A stretch of 64,000 nt of DNA from Jiangella mangrovi (GCF_014204975.1 NZ_JACHMM010000001.1:6138037-6202036), one strand, 5' to 3'; numbered from the stretch's first letter, positions 1 to 9,563 are shown. The notes: generated by a model not told the origin, from the letters alone. Translations and numbers: made by a program.

Positions 1-1780
1 CCGCCAGGTCGTGGCTGACGAACAGGTACGCCATGGCGGACTCGCGCTGCAGGTCGGCCAGCAGGTTCAGCACCTGCGCCTGGACCGAGACGTCCAGCGC
101 CGACACCGGCTCGTCGAGGATCAGCAGCCCCGGCCGCGACGCCAGCGCACGGGCGATCGCGACCCGCTGGCGCTGGCCGCCGGAGAACTGCGCCGGCAGA
201 CGGTCGGCGTGCTCGGTGCGCAGGCCCACCCGGGTGAACAGCTCGGCCACCTGGCGCCGGCGCTGGTCCTGGGGCACACCCTGCAGGCGAAGCGGCTCGG
301 CGACGTTGTCGCCGACGCTCAGTCGCGGGTTCAGCGACGCGTACGGGTCCTGGAACACCATCTGCGCGCGGCGCCGGATGCGCCGGAGCCGGGAGCGGCC
401 GGCCATGCCGACGTCGTCGCCGTCGACCAGGACCCGCCCGCCGGTCGGCTCGACCAGACGCAGGACGAGTCGCGCCAGGGTGGTCTTGCCGCAGCCGGAC
501 TCGCCGACGAGCCCCAGTGTCCTCCCGGCCGGGACCCGCAGCGAGACCCCGTCGACCGCGTGCACCCACGCCGACGGACGAGCGAACACGCCGGACCGCA
601 CCGGGAACCGGGCCACGGCGTCCTGGACGTCGAGCACCGGCGCGGCCGGTTCGCCGGTGGGGTCCGACGCGTCCGGCGACCCGGCCGGCACGCCGACCGG
701 CTGGGCGGCGAGCAGGCTCGCCGCCTCGTCCGGAAAGTGGCAGGCGCTGGTGCCGTCGTCGTCCGCCAGCGCCTCGGGCCGCACCTCGGTGCACACCGAA
801 CGTCCGCGCGAGACCGGGCACCGCGGCGCGAAGGCGCACCCCGGCGGCAGCTCGCTCGGGTCCGGTGGCTGCCCCGGGATCGGGAGCAGGCGCTCGGACG
901 CCGTGTCGAGCCGGGGCAGGGCGCCGAGCAGGGCCGCCGTATAGGGGTGTCGCGGCCGGGTGAAGATCCGGGTGACGTCGCCGGACTCGACGATGCGGCC
1001 GCCGTAGGTCACGCCGACCCGGTCGGCGGTCTCCGCCACCACGCCCAGGTCGTGGGTGATCAGCACCACGCCGGCACCGGTCTCCTGCCGCGCCACCCGC
1101 AGCAGGTCCAGGATCTGCGCCTGCACGCTGACGTCCAGCGCGGTGGTGGGCTCGTCCGCGATCAGCACCTTCGGGCGGTTGGCGATCGCCATCGCGATCA
1201 TCACGCGCTGGCACATGCCACCGGAGAACTGGTGCGGGTACTGGTCGTAGCGCGCCGCCGGATGAGGGACGCCCACCATACCGAGCAGGTCGACGACCCG
1301 GGCGCGCGCCCCGGCTGCGGTCAGGGCGCGGTCGTGCACCCGCAGCGTCTCGGCGATCTGATGACCGACCCGCTGGACCGGGTTCAGCGCCGAGATGGCG
1401 TCCTGGAAGATCATGGCGACGTCCCGGCCGAGCCGGCGTCGCAGCTCCGGCTCGGGCAGGGCGAGCAGGTCGACGCCGCCGAGCAGGGCCCGGCCGGACA
1501 CCCGGCGCAGGTTCGGTGTGCGCAGCAGACCCAGCGCGGCGAGTACCGACACGCTCTTGCCCGATCCGGTCTCCCCCACCACGCCGAGCGTCTCGCCCTC
1601 GAACACGTCGTAGCTCATGCCGTCGACCGCGCGGACCAGACCCGCCGGAGTCGCGAACTCGACGACCAGATCGCGCAGGCTCAGCACCGGCTGCCCGGCA
1701 CCGCCGCCGGCCGCGACCGGCGTGCCGTCACGGGGGGCGATCCCGTCCCGGGTCACGCCATCGAGGGCTCCACCAGACAC
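1..1780 (-). CDS. Peptide/nickel-type ABC transporter, fused double ATP-binding protein (C-terminus beyond window)
   Basis: Two complete-looking ABC ATPase modules are fused in one chain, equivalent to DppD and DppF. Module 1 has Walker A GETGSGKS near residue 66, signature QFSGGM near 183 and [12 protein letters not shown] Cys-containing oligopeptide-transport tail ([12 protein letters not shown]) follows near 310. Module 2 has its Walker A near 424, QFSGGQRQR near 530 and [12 protein letters not shown]; the H-loop is reached before the window edge. Start chosen: GTG at 1780, preceded six bases upstream by AGGAGG. It would energise peptide or glycoside import at the inner face of the membrane; permeases are presumably further left. 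It is divergent from the GntR gene at 1926. Family assignment is firm; the substrate is unknown. Confidence 0.93.
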   Translation of the reverse strand, partial: MSGGALDGVTRDGIAPRDGTPVAAGGGAGQPVLSLRDLVVEFATPAGLVRAVDGMSYDVFEGETLGVVGETGSGKSVSVLAALGLLRTPNLRRVSGRALLGGVDLLALPEPELRRRLGRDVAMIFQDAISALNPVQRVGHQIAETLRVHDRALTAAGARARVVDLLGMVGVPHPAARYDQYPHQFSGGMCQRVMIAMAIANRPKVLIADEPTTALDVSVQAQILDLLRVARQETGAGVVLITHDLGVVAETADRVGVTYGGRIVESGDVTRIFTRPRHPYTAALLGALPRLDTASERLLPIPGQPPDPSELPPGCAFAPRCPVSRGRSVCTEVRPEALADDDGTSACHFPDEAASLLAAQPVGVPAGSPDASDPTGEPAAPVLDVQDAVARFPVRSGVFARPSAWVHAVDGVSLRVPAGRTLGLVGESGCGKTTLARLVLRLVEPTGGRVLVDGDDVGMAGRSRLRRIRRRAQMVFQDPYASLNPRLSVGDNVAEPLRLQGVPQDQRRRQVAELFTRVGLRTEHADRLPAQFSGGQRQRVAIARALASRPGLLILDEPVSALDVSVQAQVLNLLADLQRESAMAYLFVSHDLA

Positions 1781-1820
1781 CGACGACCTCCTCGTCGCTC
1801 CACCGCGGACCGCAGTTTCT

Positions 1821-1836
1821 GCAAGATGTCCTACAG
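1821..1836. promoter_or_regulatory. Operator-like repeat, copy 1
   Basis: GCAAGATGTCCTACAG, repeated with one mismatch at 1879-1894. It lies just downstream of the predicted promoter of the ABC gene, where a bound repressor would block it. The core is an imperfect dyad (AAGAT/ATCCT). Inference: site for the adjacent GntR protein. Confidence 0.55.
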
Positions 1837-1844
1837 TTTTCGCC

Positions 1845-1873
1845 ACCGTAGAGTCGACGCTTGATCGTGTCAA
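1845..1873 (-). promoter_or_regulatory. Predicted sigma70-type promoter of the ABC gene
   Basis: On the minus strand, -35 TTGACA (1873-1868), 17-bp spacer, -10 TACGGT (1850-1845). This places a transcript start just before the operator copy at 1821-1836 and upstream of the GTG at 1780. Confidence 0.5.
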
Positions 1874-1894
1874 GGCTCGCAAGATATCCTACAG
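1861..1894 (+). promoter_or_regulatory. Predicted promoter of gntR with overlapping operator copy 2
   Basis: -35 TTGATC (1861-1866), 18-bp spacer, -10 TATCCT (1885-1890). The second repeat copy, GCAAGATATCCTACAG (1879-1894), covers the -10 box, as expected for autorepression. Confidence 0.45.
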
Positions 1895-1925
1895 GTCAGC
1901 ACCGAAAGGGAGGGCGAGCCAGAAC

Positions 1926-2675
1926 GTGGCCACTCAGCGGAACGACGTGGAGCCAGACTTCCGGCGACTGGACGACAGGGCTCCGCTGCACCAGATCGTG
2001 CAGCACGAGATCAGGAACCACATCCTCAAAGAGGGGCTGCGCCCCGGCGACCCGCTCAAGTCGGAGTCCGAGCTGGCCAGGCTGTTCGGAGTCAGCCGCA
2101 ACTCGGTCCGCGAGGCGGTCAAGGCCCTGGAGTCCACCGGCGTCCTCGAGACGCGCCGTGGCAGCGGCGTCTACATCCGCGACTTCTCCTTCGCCCCGCT
2201 GCTCGACCACCTCCCCTACGGCCTCATGCAGGGCAACCGGGCCCTGCGCGAGCTGGCCGCACTGCGCAAGACCCTCGAGTCCGCCCTCATCACCGACGCG
2301 ATGCGGGCCATGACCCCGGAGAGCATCGCGGCGATGCGCGAGACCCTGACGACCATGCACGAGCTCGCCGAGCGGGGCGAGGACTTCCCCGAGCAGGACC
2401 GGCAGTTCCACCAGCTGCTGTTCCGCGATCTCGACAACACGATGCTGCTGCGCCTGTTCGACCTGTTCTGGCGGGCGTTCCACGCGGCGGCCCCGCCGGC
2501 GCGCGGCCGCACACCGATGGACGCCTACCAGGGCCACGCCGCCATCCTCGACGCGATCCTCACCGGCGACCCGGACCAGGCGCGCCAGGCGATACAGGAC
2601 CACTACATCGGTATCGAGTCCAAGCTCACCGAGGGCCCGGCGGCGGAGGCGCCGGCCGCCGAACCCCTGCAGTAG
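1926..2675 (+). CDS. GntR-family transcriptional regulator, FadR subfamily (FCD domain)
   Basis: 249 aa. An N-terminal winged helix-turn-helix (LKSESELARLFGVSRNSVRE, about residues 40-75, wing RRGSGVY) is followed by an all-helical FCD ligand domain with the usual D/H residues (DRQFHQLLF; GHAAILDAI; DHY). Start chosen is GTG 1926, just after the GGGAGGG ribosome site; the open frame continues upstream but would run through the promoter. Proteins of this family repress transport and catabolic genes until a carboxylate-type effector binds. The divergent ABC gene and the duplicated repeats in the shared promoter region make that gene the likely target together with its own. The effector is not predictable. 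Confidence 0.92.
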   Translation: MATQRNDVEPDFRRLDDRAPLHQIVQHEIRNHILKEGLRPGDPLKSESELARLFGVSRNSVREAVKALESTGVLETRRGSGVYIRDFSFAPLLDHLPYGLMQGNRALRELAALRKTLESALITDAMRAMTPESIAAMRETLTTMHELAERGEDFPEQDRQFHQLLFRDLDNTMLLRLFDLFWRAFHAAAPPARGRTPMDAYQGHAAILDAILTGDPDQARQAIQDHYIGIESKLTEGPAAEAPAAEPLQ

Positions 2676-2825
2676 CTCGGCGCCGGCTCGGGTGAGAGCT
2701 CACGCTCGCGCGGAGCCGCCCCGATGGCTCTCAGGCTCCAGAGCCGGCGTGGCGGCGACGTGGATCTCCACCCGGCCGGGGTGTCCTCACCGCCGAGCGA
2801 CCCGCATTCCGGGCACGTGGCCGCC

Positions 2826-4073
2826 TCAGCGTTCCACGCGCCGCAGGTCGCGCACGGCCGGGATCGCCAGCAGCAGGGTGCAGGTGACGAGCGCCATCGC
2901 CGCCGACACGAACAGCAGCGGCACCGTACCGGCGATGATCGCGAGCGGCCCCGCCAGCGCCTGACCGATCGGCTTCATCACCAGCGAGCCGGCCGCGTCG
3001 TACGCGTGCACCCGGCCGAGGACCTCCTGCGGGATGTGCGTCTGCACGCTGGTGTGGAACATGACGATCCAGAACGCCATGCCCACGCCGCTCACCGCGT
3101 AGCACCCGGCGACGAAGGGACCGGGAAGGCCGAGCGCGACACTCAGCGGCATGAGCGTCCACAGGATCATGGCGAGGGCGCCGGCCCGAAGCGGATACCT
3201 GGGGCGGAGCCTGATCGCGACGAGCCCGCCCAGCACGCTGCCCGCTCCGAGGGCCGACATGACCAGGCCGAACGTCGTCGATCCGTAGTCGGTGACGAGG
3301 GTGCTGTAGCCGAGGGTCATGGCGGGTCCGGCGCCGGCCAGCTGCCAGAGCATGTAGACGACGATGACGCTCCACAGCCACGTCCTGGCCCGGAACTCCC
3401 GCCACCCTTCGACGAGATCGTCCCGGAACGACGACACGCCGCCGCGCTCGGCCGGGCCCATGGAGACCGAGCGGATCCGGAGCAGGCACACGCCGCTCAC
3501 CGCGTAGGTCAGCGCGTCGAGCGCGACCACCGCCGCGGGTGAGGCGACCACCAGGAGCAGACCGGCCACCGACGGGCCGATCACGGCGGTCACCGACTCC
3601 GAGATCCGCAGCGTGGCGTTCGCCTTCTGCACGTCGCGCGAGATGCGCGGAATGATGCTGGCGACTCCCGGCTGGAACAGGGCGCTCCCGGCTCCGACCA
3701 GTGCCAGCAGCACCAGGATCAGCCACAGAGGTGGCGAGCCCAGAAGGAACACCCCCGCGAGCACCGACTGGAAGCATAGCCGGGTCGCGTCCGACACGAT
3801 CATCATCCGCCGGGCGCCGAAGCGGTCGGACAGCACTCCGCCGAAGATGATCAGCACGGCGAACGGCGCGATCAGCGCAGCGAGCGCGTAGCCGACGCCA
3901 CTCGCCCCGTACCCCGCTCCGATCACGGCGGCCGTGATCGCGACCGGAAGCATCGCGTCGCCCAGCAGCGAGGTGGTACGGGCCGCGAAGAACAGCCGGA
4001 AGTCCGCCGTCCACAGCGGCGGAACGGGTGCATCGCCGTCGACGCGCGGGTCGTGCACCGGCGAACGGCTCAC
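2826..4073 (-). CDS. MFS efflux transporter (DHA3/EntS-like)
   Basis: 415 aa, about 12 membrane segments, opening with the DFRLFFAARTTSLLGDAMLP signature of actinobacterial DHA3/EntS-type drug or siderophore exporters. The cytoplasmic loop motif LSDRFGARRMMI (motif A-like) sits near residue 85. Start GTG 4073 overlaps the TGA of the upstream tetR by 4 bp (GTGA), so translation is coupled; an in-frame upstream extension would run antisense-like through tetR and is rejected. Cotranscription with a TetR repressor is the usual arrangement for an inducible efflux pump. Substrate unknown. Confidence 0.88.
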   Translation of the reverse strand: MSRSPVHDPRVDGDAPVPPLWTADFRLFFAARTTSLLGDAMLPVAITAAVIGAGYGASGVGYALAALIAPFAVLIIFGGVLSDRFGARRMMIVSDATRLCFQSVLAGVFLLGSPPLWLILVLLALVGAGSALFQPGVASIIPRISRDVQKANATLRISESVTAVIGPSVAGLLLVVASPAAVVALDALTYAVSGVCLLRIRSVSMGPAERGGVSSFRDDLVEGWREFRARTWLWSVIVVYMLWQLAGAGPAMTLGYSTLVTDYGSTTFGLVMSALGAGSVLGGLVAIRLRPRYPLRAGALAMILWTLMPLSVALGLPGPFVAGCYAVSGVGMAFWIVMFHTSVQTHIPQEVLGRVHAYDAAGSLVMKPIGQALAGPLAIIAGTVPLLFVSAAMALVTCTLLLAIPAVRDLRRVER

Positions 4074-4702
4074 CGGCCGCTCGGCGCACCGGAGGAGTCG
4101 CTGGCGGCCGGCGTCGCCGTCGTGATGACCGCCACGAAGGCGTCCCCGAGGGCATCGGCCACTGACGCCGGCTCGCCGAGATAGCCGTTCACCATCGCCC
4201 CGTCGCGCAGGATCAGCAGCTGCCGCGCGGTGGAGTCGACGTCGCCGACCCCGGCCTCCGCGGCGATGCCGGCGAAGTGGTCGAGCGTCCATCGCCGGTG
4301 CGCGTCGACGGCGGCCCGGACCGGGTCGCCGGGATCGGGGTACTCCGCCGCGGCGTTGATGAACGCGCAGCCGCGGAACCCCGGGCGGCAGCTGGCGGCG
4401 CCGATGCCGGCAGCGAGCTCGCGCAGCGACGCCACGGGGTCACCGTCATGACGCGTGCTGCCCATCCACGCCCGCTCCGCGGCCGCCTGCTGCTCGAGGT
4501 AGGCGACGACGAGCTCGCTCTTGGTGCGGAAGTGGCGGTAGAAGGTGACCTTGGTGATGCCGACCTGCTCGATGATGCGGTCGGCGCTCGTGGCGCGGAT
4601 GCCGTGGGCGTAGAACAGCTCGTTCGCGGCGGCGAGGATGCGGCTTCTCGTGGCGGACGCCGACGTCGTGCGCACCGCCGGTCCGGTGGTGTCGGCGGAC
4701 AT
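4070..4702 (-). CDS. TetR-family transcriptional repressor
   Basis: 210 aa. The N-terminal HTH spans about residues 17-65, with the typical KVTFYRHFRTKSELVVAYL recognition region, followed by a divergent ligand-binding helical domain. ATG 4702 is preceded by GGGGAG. It heads a two-gene operon with the MFS gene (GTGA overlap) and faces a small membrane-protein gene across a 124-bp intergenic region that holds a near-perfect 26-bp palindrome. It probably represses both sides. Confidence 0.92.
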   Translation of the reverse strand: MSADTTGPAVRTTSASATRSRILAAANELFYAHGIRATSADRIIEQVGITKVTFYRHFRTKSELVVAYLEQQAAAERAWMGSTRHDGDPVASLRELAAGIGAASCRPGFRGCAFINAAAEYPDPGDPVRAAVDAHRRWTLDHFAGIAAEAGVGDVDSTARQLLILRDGAMVNGYLGEPASVADALGDAFVAVITTATPAASDSSGAPSGR

Positions 4703-4765
4703 GCCGTGCTCCCCTCTCGGTCCGGCCGGCGTTGCGCCGGCGCTGCGGTCAGTCTAGAGTCAGCA

Positions 4766-4791
4766 ATGTAGACGTACTAGTAACTCTACAT
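4766..4791. promoter_or_regulatory. Palindromic operator of the TetR/MFS divergon
   Basis: 26-bp palindrome: ATGTAGA arms at 4766-4772 and 4785-4791 around a central ACTAGT (4776-4781); only two base pairs of the dyad mismatch. It is centred between tetR (start 4702) and the membrane-protein gene (start 4827). Inference: TetR site. Confidence 0.7.
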
Positions 4792-4826
4792 CGTAGATCG
4801 GCCCACTACCCCGACAGAGAGACATC

Positions 4827-5390
4827 ATGACCACAGTGGAATCGGCTCCCCTGCCGCAGCTCACCGCGACGTTGCGCCGCCTGTACCTCGTCCGCTTCGC
4901 GTTCGCGGCCGCCTGGGCCGCAACCCTCCTGCTCACCGCACCCGGCACCGGGCCGCTCCTGACCGTCCTCCTGGTCGTCTATCCGCTGGCCGACGCGGCC
5001 GCCGTGCTCTGGCAGCTGCGATCCGATCGCCACACGCCGGGCCCGCGGGTGGCGGAGCGGATCAACGTGGCGGTCAGCCTCGCCGTCGCCATCGCACTCG
5101 GCTGGGCGTCGACCGTGTCCGTCGCCGCCGCTCTCGGGGTCTGGGGCGCGTGGGCCGCGACATCCGGCCTCGCGCAGCTCGTCGCCGCCACACAGCGCCG
5201 CCGCTCCGGCGGCCAGGTGCCGCAGATCCTGAGCGGCGCCATCTCCGTCGTGGCCGGACTGGCCTTCCTGGCGCAGTCGTTCCAGGACGCCGACAGCATC
5301 TCCGGAGTGGGTGGCTACGCCATGCTCGGCGGGATCTTCTTCCTGATCTCGGCCATCCGCCTGAGCCGGCGGCATCGGCAGGCAGCCTGA
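4827..5390 (+). CDS. Small integral membrane protein (HdeD/DUF308-like)
   Basis: 187 aa with five to six hydrophobic segments (roughly residues 22-40, 45-62, 75-95, 100-120, 134-152, 160-178) and short basic loops; no catalytic motif. The spacing and the Gly/Ala-rich helices resemble DUF308/HdeD-like proteins, whose biochemical role is unknown. It is divergent from tetR/MFS across the palindrome at 4766, which suggests co-regulation with the efflux pump. The gene is real by codon usage and a sensible ATG start; function not assigned. Confidence 0.75.
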   Translation: MTTVESAPLPQLTATLRRLYLVRFAFAAAWAATLLLTAPGTGPLLTVLLVVYPLADAAAVLWQLRSDRHTPGPRVAERINVAVSLAVAIALGWASTVSVAAALGVWGAWAATSGLAQLVAATQRRRSGGQVPQILSGAISVVAGLAFLAQSFQDADSISGVGGYAMLGGIFFLISAIRLSRRHRQAA

Positions 5391-5409
5391 CGGTGCCGAT
5401 GCGGTACCG
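5391..5409. terminator. Short hairpin between convergent genes
   Basis: CGGTGCC (5391-5397) pairs with GGTACCG (5403-5409) with one mismatch, right after the stop of the membrane-protein gene and before the end of the convergent tetR. Plausible but weak bidirectional terminator without a T-tract. Confidence 0.3.
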
Positions 5410-5427
5410 GCGAGACGCTGCCGAACG

Positions 5428-6033
5428 TCAGCGTGCGCGGGCCGCCCCGTAGAGAGCCTGATCGACCAGCCTGGGGACGAGGGTCTCGTCGAAGGGAACT
5501 TTGAGGACGAGCAGCCGGTGATAGCAGGCGCCCCAGAGCTGGTCGACGATCACCTCGAGGTCGGCGTCCTCGCGCAGCTGGCCCCGCTGCTGGGCGGCGT
5601 GCAAACGGTCGCGGGCGAGCTCGCGCCGCGGGCGCGCGTACTCCTCGGCCCATGCCCGCGCGACGTCCGGGTCCGTCTGCGCGGCGCCGACCAGTTCGGA
5701 CACCGGTGTGGCGGCGCCCTCGCGTGTCAGCCACCGCACGAAGGCCGTCAGCTGCGCGACGAGGTCCGCCCGGATGTCGCCGGTGTCCGGGAACCGCAGT
5801 ACCGGCGCGCTCTGAGCGAAGTAGGCCTCGGCGGCCAGCGTTCCCGGCGAGGGCCACCACTTGTACAGCGTGACCTTGCTCGATCCCGCCTCCCTGGCGA
5901 CGCGATCGAAGGTCACCGCGGGCAGCCCTTCGTGCAGCAGCAGGCGGCCGGCCGCGGCGAGCACGTCCGCGCGGACCTCCGCGGCCGGCCTGCGGCCACG
6001 ACCGCGATGGCGGGTCGCGTGCTGTTCGGTCAT
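5428..6033 (-). CDS. TetR-family transcriptional repressor
   Basis: 201 aa. A basic N-terminus (RHRGRGRRP) precedes an HTH at about residues 20-65 with AGSSKVTLYKWWPSPGTLAA; the WW in the recognition region is typical of the TetR subgroup with a TetR_C_11/C_33-like C-domain. ATG 6033. It faces an SDR gene across a 98-bp region holding a very strong compound palindrome, so it probably represses the SDR/sugar-dehydrogenase operon and itself. Confidence 0.9.
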   Translation of the reverse strand: MTEQHATRHRGRGRRPAAEVRADVLAAAGRLLLHEGLPAVTFDRVAREAGSSKVTLYKWWPSPGTLAAEAYFAQSAPVLRFPDTGDIRADLVAQLTAFVRWLTREGAATPVSELVGAAQTDPDVARAWAEEYARPRRELARDRLHAAQQRGQLREDADLEVIVDQLWGACYHRLLVLKVPFDETLVPRLVDQALYGAARAR

Positions 6034-6057
6034 CGATGCCCACCTCGGAACGACGTC

Positions 6058-6112
6058 ATGTGAACAGGTTGTACATTTCTTGCTCGAGCATTAATGTACA
6101 TCTTGTTCACAT
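6058..6112. promoter_or_regulatory. Compound 55-bp palindromic operator between tetR and SDR gene
   Basis: Left arm ATGTGAACAGGTTGTACAT (6058-6076) is matched in inverse orientation by 6094-6112 (17 of 19 positions). Each arm is itself a TGTNCA-type dyad, and the spacer centres on the perfect 10-mer TGCTCGAGCA (6081-6090). This fits two repressor sites arranged symmetrically over both promoters. Confidence 0.7.
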
Positions 6113-6131
6113 CTTAGCGAGGAGCCCAGCC

Positions 6132-6869
6132 ATGACCAGCACCAGCGAGCGTGTCGCGATCGTGACCGGCGCCTCCGGCGGCATCGGCCGGGCCAGCGCC
6201 CTGCGGCTGGCCGCCGACGGCACCGCCGTCGTCGTGCACTACAACGGCAACAAGGACCGCGCCGACGAGACCGTGGCGACCATCGCCGCGTCCGGAGGGC
6301 ACGCGGTGGCCGCCGGCGGCGACATCGCCGACGAGGAGGCGGCCGCGGCCCTGTTCGACGTGGCCAAGCGCGCCTTTGGCGGCGTCGACGTGCTCGTCCA
6401 CACGGCGGGCATCATGCCGCTGGCGCCGATCGCGCAGCTCGACCTCGAGGTCCTCGACCGGGTCCTGCGCGTCAACGTGCGGGGAACCGTGGTCGTCGAC
6501 CAGCTCGCCGCGCGGCTGGTGCGCCCGGGTGGGGCGATCATCAACCTCTCCACCTCGATCACGCGCCTGCAGGCCCCGGCCTACGGCGCCTACGCGGCCT
6601 CCAAGGGCGCCGTCGAGGCGCTGACCCTGATCCTGGCCCGCGAGCTGCGTGGCCGCGACATCACCGTCAACACCGTCGCCCCGGGACCCACCGCCACCCC
6701 GCTGTTCCTGGAGGGGAAGAGCCCGGAGCTGATCGAGCAGATCGCGAACAACAACCCGTTCCAGCGGCTGGGCTACCCGGGCGACATCGCCGAGGCCGTC
6801 GCGTTCCTGGCCGGACCCGCCCGCTGGGTCAACGGCCAGACCATCTTCGTCAACGGCGGCGCAGCTTGA
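6132..6869 (+). CDS. SDR-family NAD(P)-dependent oxidoreductase
   Basis: 245 aa, classical short-chain dehydrogenase length. Cofactor motif [10 protein letters not shown] lies near residues 9-18; the active-site Ser is in NLSTSITR and the YxxxK pair is YAASK; NVRGT and the C-terminal [10 protein letters not shown] are present. Start ATG 6132, preceded by GAGGAG; the frame extends upstream through the operator and is not used. It is the first gene of an apparent operon with the overlapping sugar dehydrogenase and is divergent from tetR. Likely a 3-oxoacyl-reductase-like or sugar/alcohol dehydrogenase; substrate not assigned. Confidence 0.92.
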   Translation: MTSTSERVAIVTGASGGIGRASALRLAADGTAVVVHYNGNKDRADETVATIAASGGHAVAAGGDIADEEAAAALFDVAKRAFGGVDVLVHTAGIMPLAPIAQLDLEVLDRVLRVNVRGTVVVDQLAARLVRPGGAIINLSTSITRLQAPAYGAYAASKGAVEALTLILARELRGRDITVNTVAPGPTATPLFLEGKSPELIEQIANNNPFQRLGYPGDIAEAVAFLAGPARWVNGQTIFVNGGAA

Positions 6870-7981
6870 GGCCCGCCACACTGGCCGCGGCGGTGGGCGT
6901 CATCCTCATGGGCTGCACGAACGCGCCGGCCGAGCCATCGGCGCCGACAGAGCGGCCGGCCACGGCCGTCGCGACGGCCGTGGCGACGCTGGCCGAGCCG
7001 GAGGAGCTGACCGCCGGCCTCGAAGCGCCATGGGGACTGACCTTCCTGCCCGACGGGACGGCGCTCGTCTCCGAGCGGATCAGCGGACGGATCCTGCGCG
7101 TGCCCGCCGACGGCGGAGACGCCCGGACCGTCGGCGTCGTCCCCGACGTCGATGTCTCCTCCGAAGGAGGGTTGCTCGGGATCGTCGCCTCCCCCGGCTT
7201 CGACGAGGACCGCACGGTGTACGCGTCCGTCTCCGGCGCCGACGAGAACCGGATCGTCGCGCTCACCATCGCCGACGACTTCGGCTCCCTCGCCGTCGAA
7301 CGTGTGCTGCTCGACGGCATCCGGACCGCCGACCGCCACCACGGCGGGCGAATCGTCATCGGCCCGAACGGGCACCTCTGGATCGGAACCGGCGACGCCT
7401 TCGAACCCGAGAACGCCGCCGCCGCCGACTCCCTCAACGGCAAGATCCTGCGCATCGCCACCGACGGCTCCGTCCCCGCGGACAACCCGGAGGACTCGCC
7501 CATCTTCTCCGGCGGGCACCGCAACGTGCAGGGCATCGCGTTCGGGCCCGACGGCACCGCCTACGCCTCCGAGCTCGGACACCGCACCTGGGACGAGGTC
7601 AACGTCCTGCGCCCCGGCCAGGACTACGGCTGGCCCGAGACCGAGGGCGTCGCGGGCGACACCGGCGTGGCACCCATCGCGACGCTCCACCCCGACGACG
7701 CCAGCCCCTCCGGCCTGGCCCACGCCGCGGGCTCACTGTGGATCGGCGCGCTGGGCGGGCAGCGGCTCTGGCAGCTCCCCGTCGACGACGGCACGGCGAC
7801 GGCCGAGCCGATCGACCATCTCGTCGGCACCTACGGCCGGATCCGCACCGTCGAGGTCGCACCCGACGGCGCGCTGTGGCTCGTCACGTCCAACACCGAT
7901 CGCGCGACCTGGGGCGGGACCGACCCGCGCCCCGGCGACGACCGCATCCTCCGCGTCGAGGTGCTCGAGCCGGCGTCGTGA
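6866..7981 (+). CDS. PQQ-dependent sugar dehydrogenase-like lipoprotein
   Basis: 371 aa. A lipobox (VILMGC, Cys near 17) follows a short hydrophobic signal, so the product is probably anchored outside the membrane. The rest is a six-bladed beta-propeller of the soluble aldose-sugar dehydrogenase (GDH/YliI) family: [27 protein letters not shown], the catalytic-His segment [20 protein letters not shown] and [14 protein letters not shown]. Start is TTG 6866, overlapping the SDR stop by 4 bp (TTGA). It would oxidise an aldose using PQQ if the cofactor is available; no PQQ genes are visible here. Confidence 0.87.
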   Translation: MRPATLAAAVGVILMGCTNAPAEPSAPTERPATAVATAVATLAEPEELTAGLEAPWGLTFLPDGTALVSERISGRILRVPADGGDARTVGVVPDVDVSSEGGLLGIVASPGFDEDRTVYASVSGADENRIVALTIADDFGSLAVERVLLDGIRTADRHHGGRIVIGPNGHLWIGTGDAFEPENAAAADSLNGKILRIATDGSVPADNPEDSPIFSGGHRNVQGIAFGPDGTAYASELGHRTWDEVNVLRPGQDYGWPETEGVAGDTGVAPIATLHPDDASPSGLAHAAGSLWIGALGGQRLWQLPVDDGTATAEPIDHLVGTYGRIRTVEVAPDGALWLVTSNTDRATWGGTDPRPGDDRILRVEVLEPAS

Positions 7982-8065
7982 CGAAGCGACGACGACATGA
8001 TGTGCCTGCATGGTGAAGGCAGAAATCGGTACGACCCCCGGTGGCCGGCGCGAGACGATGAACCC

Positions 8066-9529
8066 GTGACGTCGCTGACGGAAGCCCGTGAACTGGCCGT
8101 CACGTTGGCCTCCAAGGCCCGCGACGGTGGACCTGCCGACTGGCGCGGCGGCGCTGCGGAACTCGAGGCACTCGACGGCCGTTCCTGGCTCGTCCTCGAT
8201 CAGGCCGCCCGCACCTTCACCTACGCCACGGGCACCCCGGTCGGCGGGGTGCGTGGCTGGCTCGACCCCAGTGTCGGCGAGCCGACCGGATTCGTCGCCG
8301 TCGTCACCAGCATGCACGTCGACGGCCGACTGCGGGAACGAGCCACCCAGATCCTGGCGACGAATCCGGCAGGTATCGCGGCCTCGGCACTCGCTGTCCG
8401 CCTCCTCGACCACGTCCCACAAGTCCGCGCGGCCGCGTGGACGAGCCTGCAACCGCAGATCGACGCCGACAACGCCGCCGCCGTCCTCGAGGTCCTCCTG
8501 GCCGGCCGCGGCCGACAACACGCAGCCTGGGCGGTCGACCAGGTCCGGCAGGCCCTGATCGCCGGCCCAGGTCTCGAAGACGTCGTTCGGACTCTCCGTA
8601 CGAGCAGCCGACGAAACGTCCGCAGGTGGGCCCACGAGCTCGGCCATCAGCGCGACCTTCTCACCGCAGACCAACTCGTCGACACCGCAGGCAACGACCC
8701 CGACCAATGGCTCCGCGCCGCCTGCGCCGACTGGCTCATGCACGTCGGCGACCCGAGCCACATCGTCCAGCTCCTCGACGCCGGCAGCGTGGAGAGCCGC
8801 CTCGTCGCGCTCACACGACTACCGGACGACCGACTCTCGGACGAAGCCATCCGGGCGCTCCTGACCGACCGCGCACCCAGAGTGCGCGAATTGGCCCGAT
8901 GGCGTGCGCGCCGCCGCGGACTCGACATCGTCGGCCATTACCGGAGCCAACTCGCCACGTCACCCATGTCGCCGCGGGTCCTCGCAGCCTGCCTGGACGG
9001 GATCGCGGCCGTCGGCGACGAGTCCGATCTGCCGTCGTTCATCGACCACCTGGGCCACCGGAACGTGCGCGTCCGCGCCGCGGCCGTCAGCGCCATCCTC
9101 GGGCGCGCTTCGAGCGACGAGGTCGCAGGTCTTCTCGCCCCTGTTCTTCTCGACCCCAGCCCCCGCGTGAGCGCGACCGCCGCTCGCTCCCTGGCCCGGT
9201 CGGGCGCACCGCCATCGCTCGCGAGCGAAGCGTGGGCGTCGGAACGTCCAGCGCACCGGCGAGCCGCCTGGCAGCTGTCGCGCGCGAGCGGCGGATGGCA
9301 CCGCGTCGAAGCCGACCTGCGTGCGGCGGGTGATCCTGATGCGCACCTCGCGTCGCTCGGCGAGGCCGGCATCGCGAACTGGTTGGCGGTCGGCGCCGCC
9401 ACGACCTGGGACCACCTCACCGACGAACAGCGCACCCGGATCGCCGACCTGCTCGCCGCGGCCGGGCTCGACGCCGAGCGGGCGCGGATCGTCGCGTTCC
9501 ATGCCGCACTCACCGGGATGACGTCCTGA
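8066..9529 (+). CDS. HEAT-repeat protein, function unknown
   Basis: About 487 aa of alpha-helical repeats with many VRxxA/RxxAA patterns (RVRAAAVSAILGR; SPRVSATAARSLARSG; VRELARWRARRRG), typical of HEAT/PBS-lyase-type solenoids. No signal peptide and no catalytic domain. Start uncertain: GTG 8066 is preferred because the additional 23 residues possible from ATG 7997 look like translated leader sequence. It stands alone, 84 bp after the sugar dehydrogenase. Related actinobacterial proteins are thought to be protein-binding scaffolds; no specific partner is suggested by context. Confidence 0.8.
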   Translation: MTSLTEARELAVTLASKARDGGPADWRGGAAELEALDGRSWLVLDQAARTFTYATGTPVGGVRGWLDPSVGEPTGFVAVVTSMHVDGRLRERATQILATNPAGIAASALAVRLLDHVPQVRAAAWTSLQPQIDADNAAAVLEVLLAGRGRQHAAWAVDQVRQALIAGPGLEDVVRTLRTSSRRNVRRWAHELGHQRDLLTADQLVDTAGNDPDQWLRAACADWLMHVGDPSHIVQLLDAGSVESRLVALTRLPDDRLSDEAIRALLTDRAPRVRELARWRARRRGLDIVGHYRSQLATSPMSPRVLAACLDGIAAVGDESDLPSFIDHLGHRNVRVRAAAVSAILGRASSDEVAGLLAPVLLDPSPRVSATAARSLARSGAPPSLASEAWASERPAHRRAAWQLSRASGGWHRVEADLRAAGDPDAHLASLGEAGIANWLAVGAATTWDHLTDEQRTRIADLLAAAGLDAERARIVAFHAALTGMTS

Positions 9530-9549
9530 CGTCGGTGGTGACACCGACG
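9530..9549. terminator. Bidirectional hairpin terminator
   Basis: Perfect 8-bp stem CGTCGGTG/CACCGACG closed by a GTGA (GNRA-type) tetraloop. It begins immediately after the HEAT gene stop and lies 14 bp from the end of the convergent gene. Confidence 0.6.
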
Positions 9550-9563
9550 CCCCGGGCCGGCTG

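Noticed and set aside
11-1864. 617-codon plus-strand frame
   Set aside because: Antisense of the fused ABC ATPase, whose Walker, signature and H-loop motifs are clear on the minus strand.
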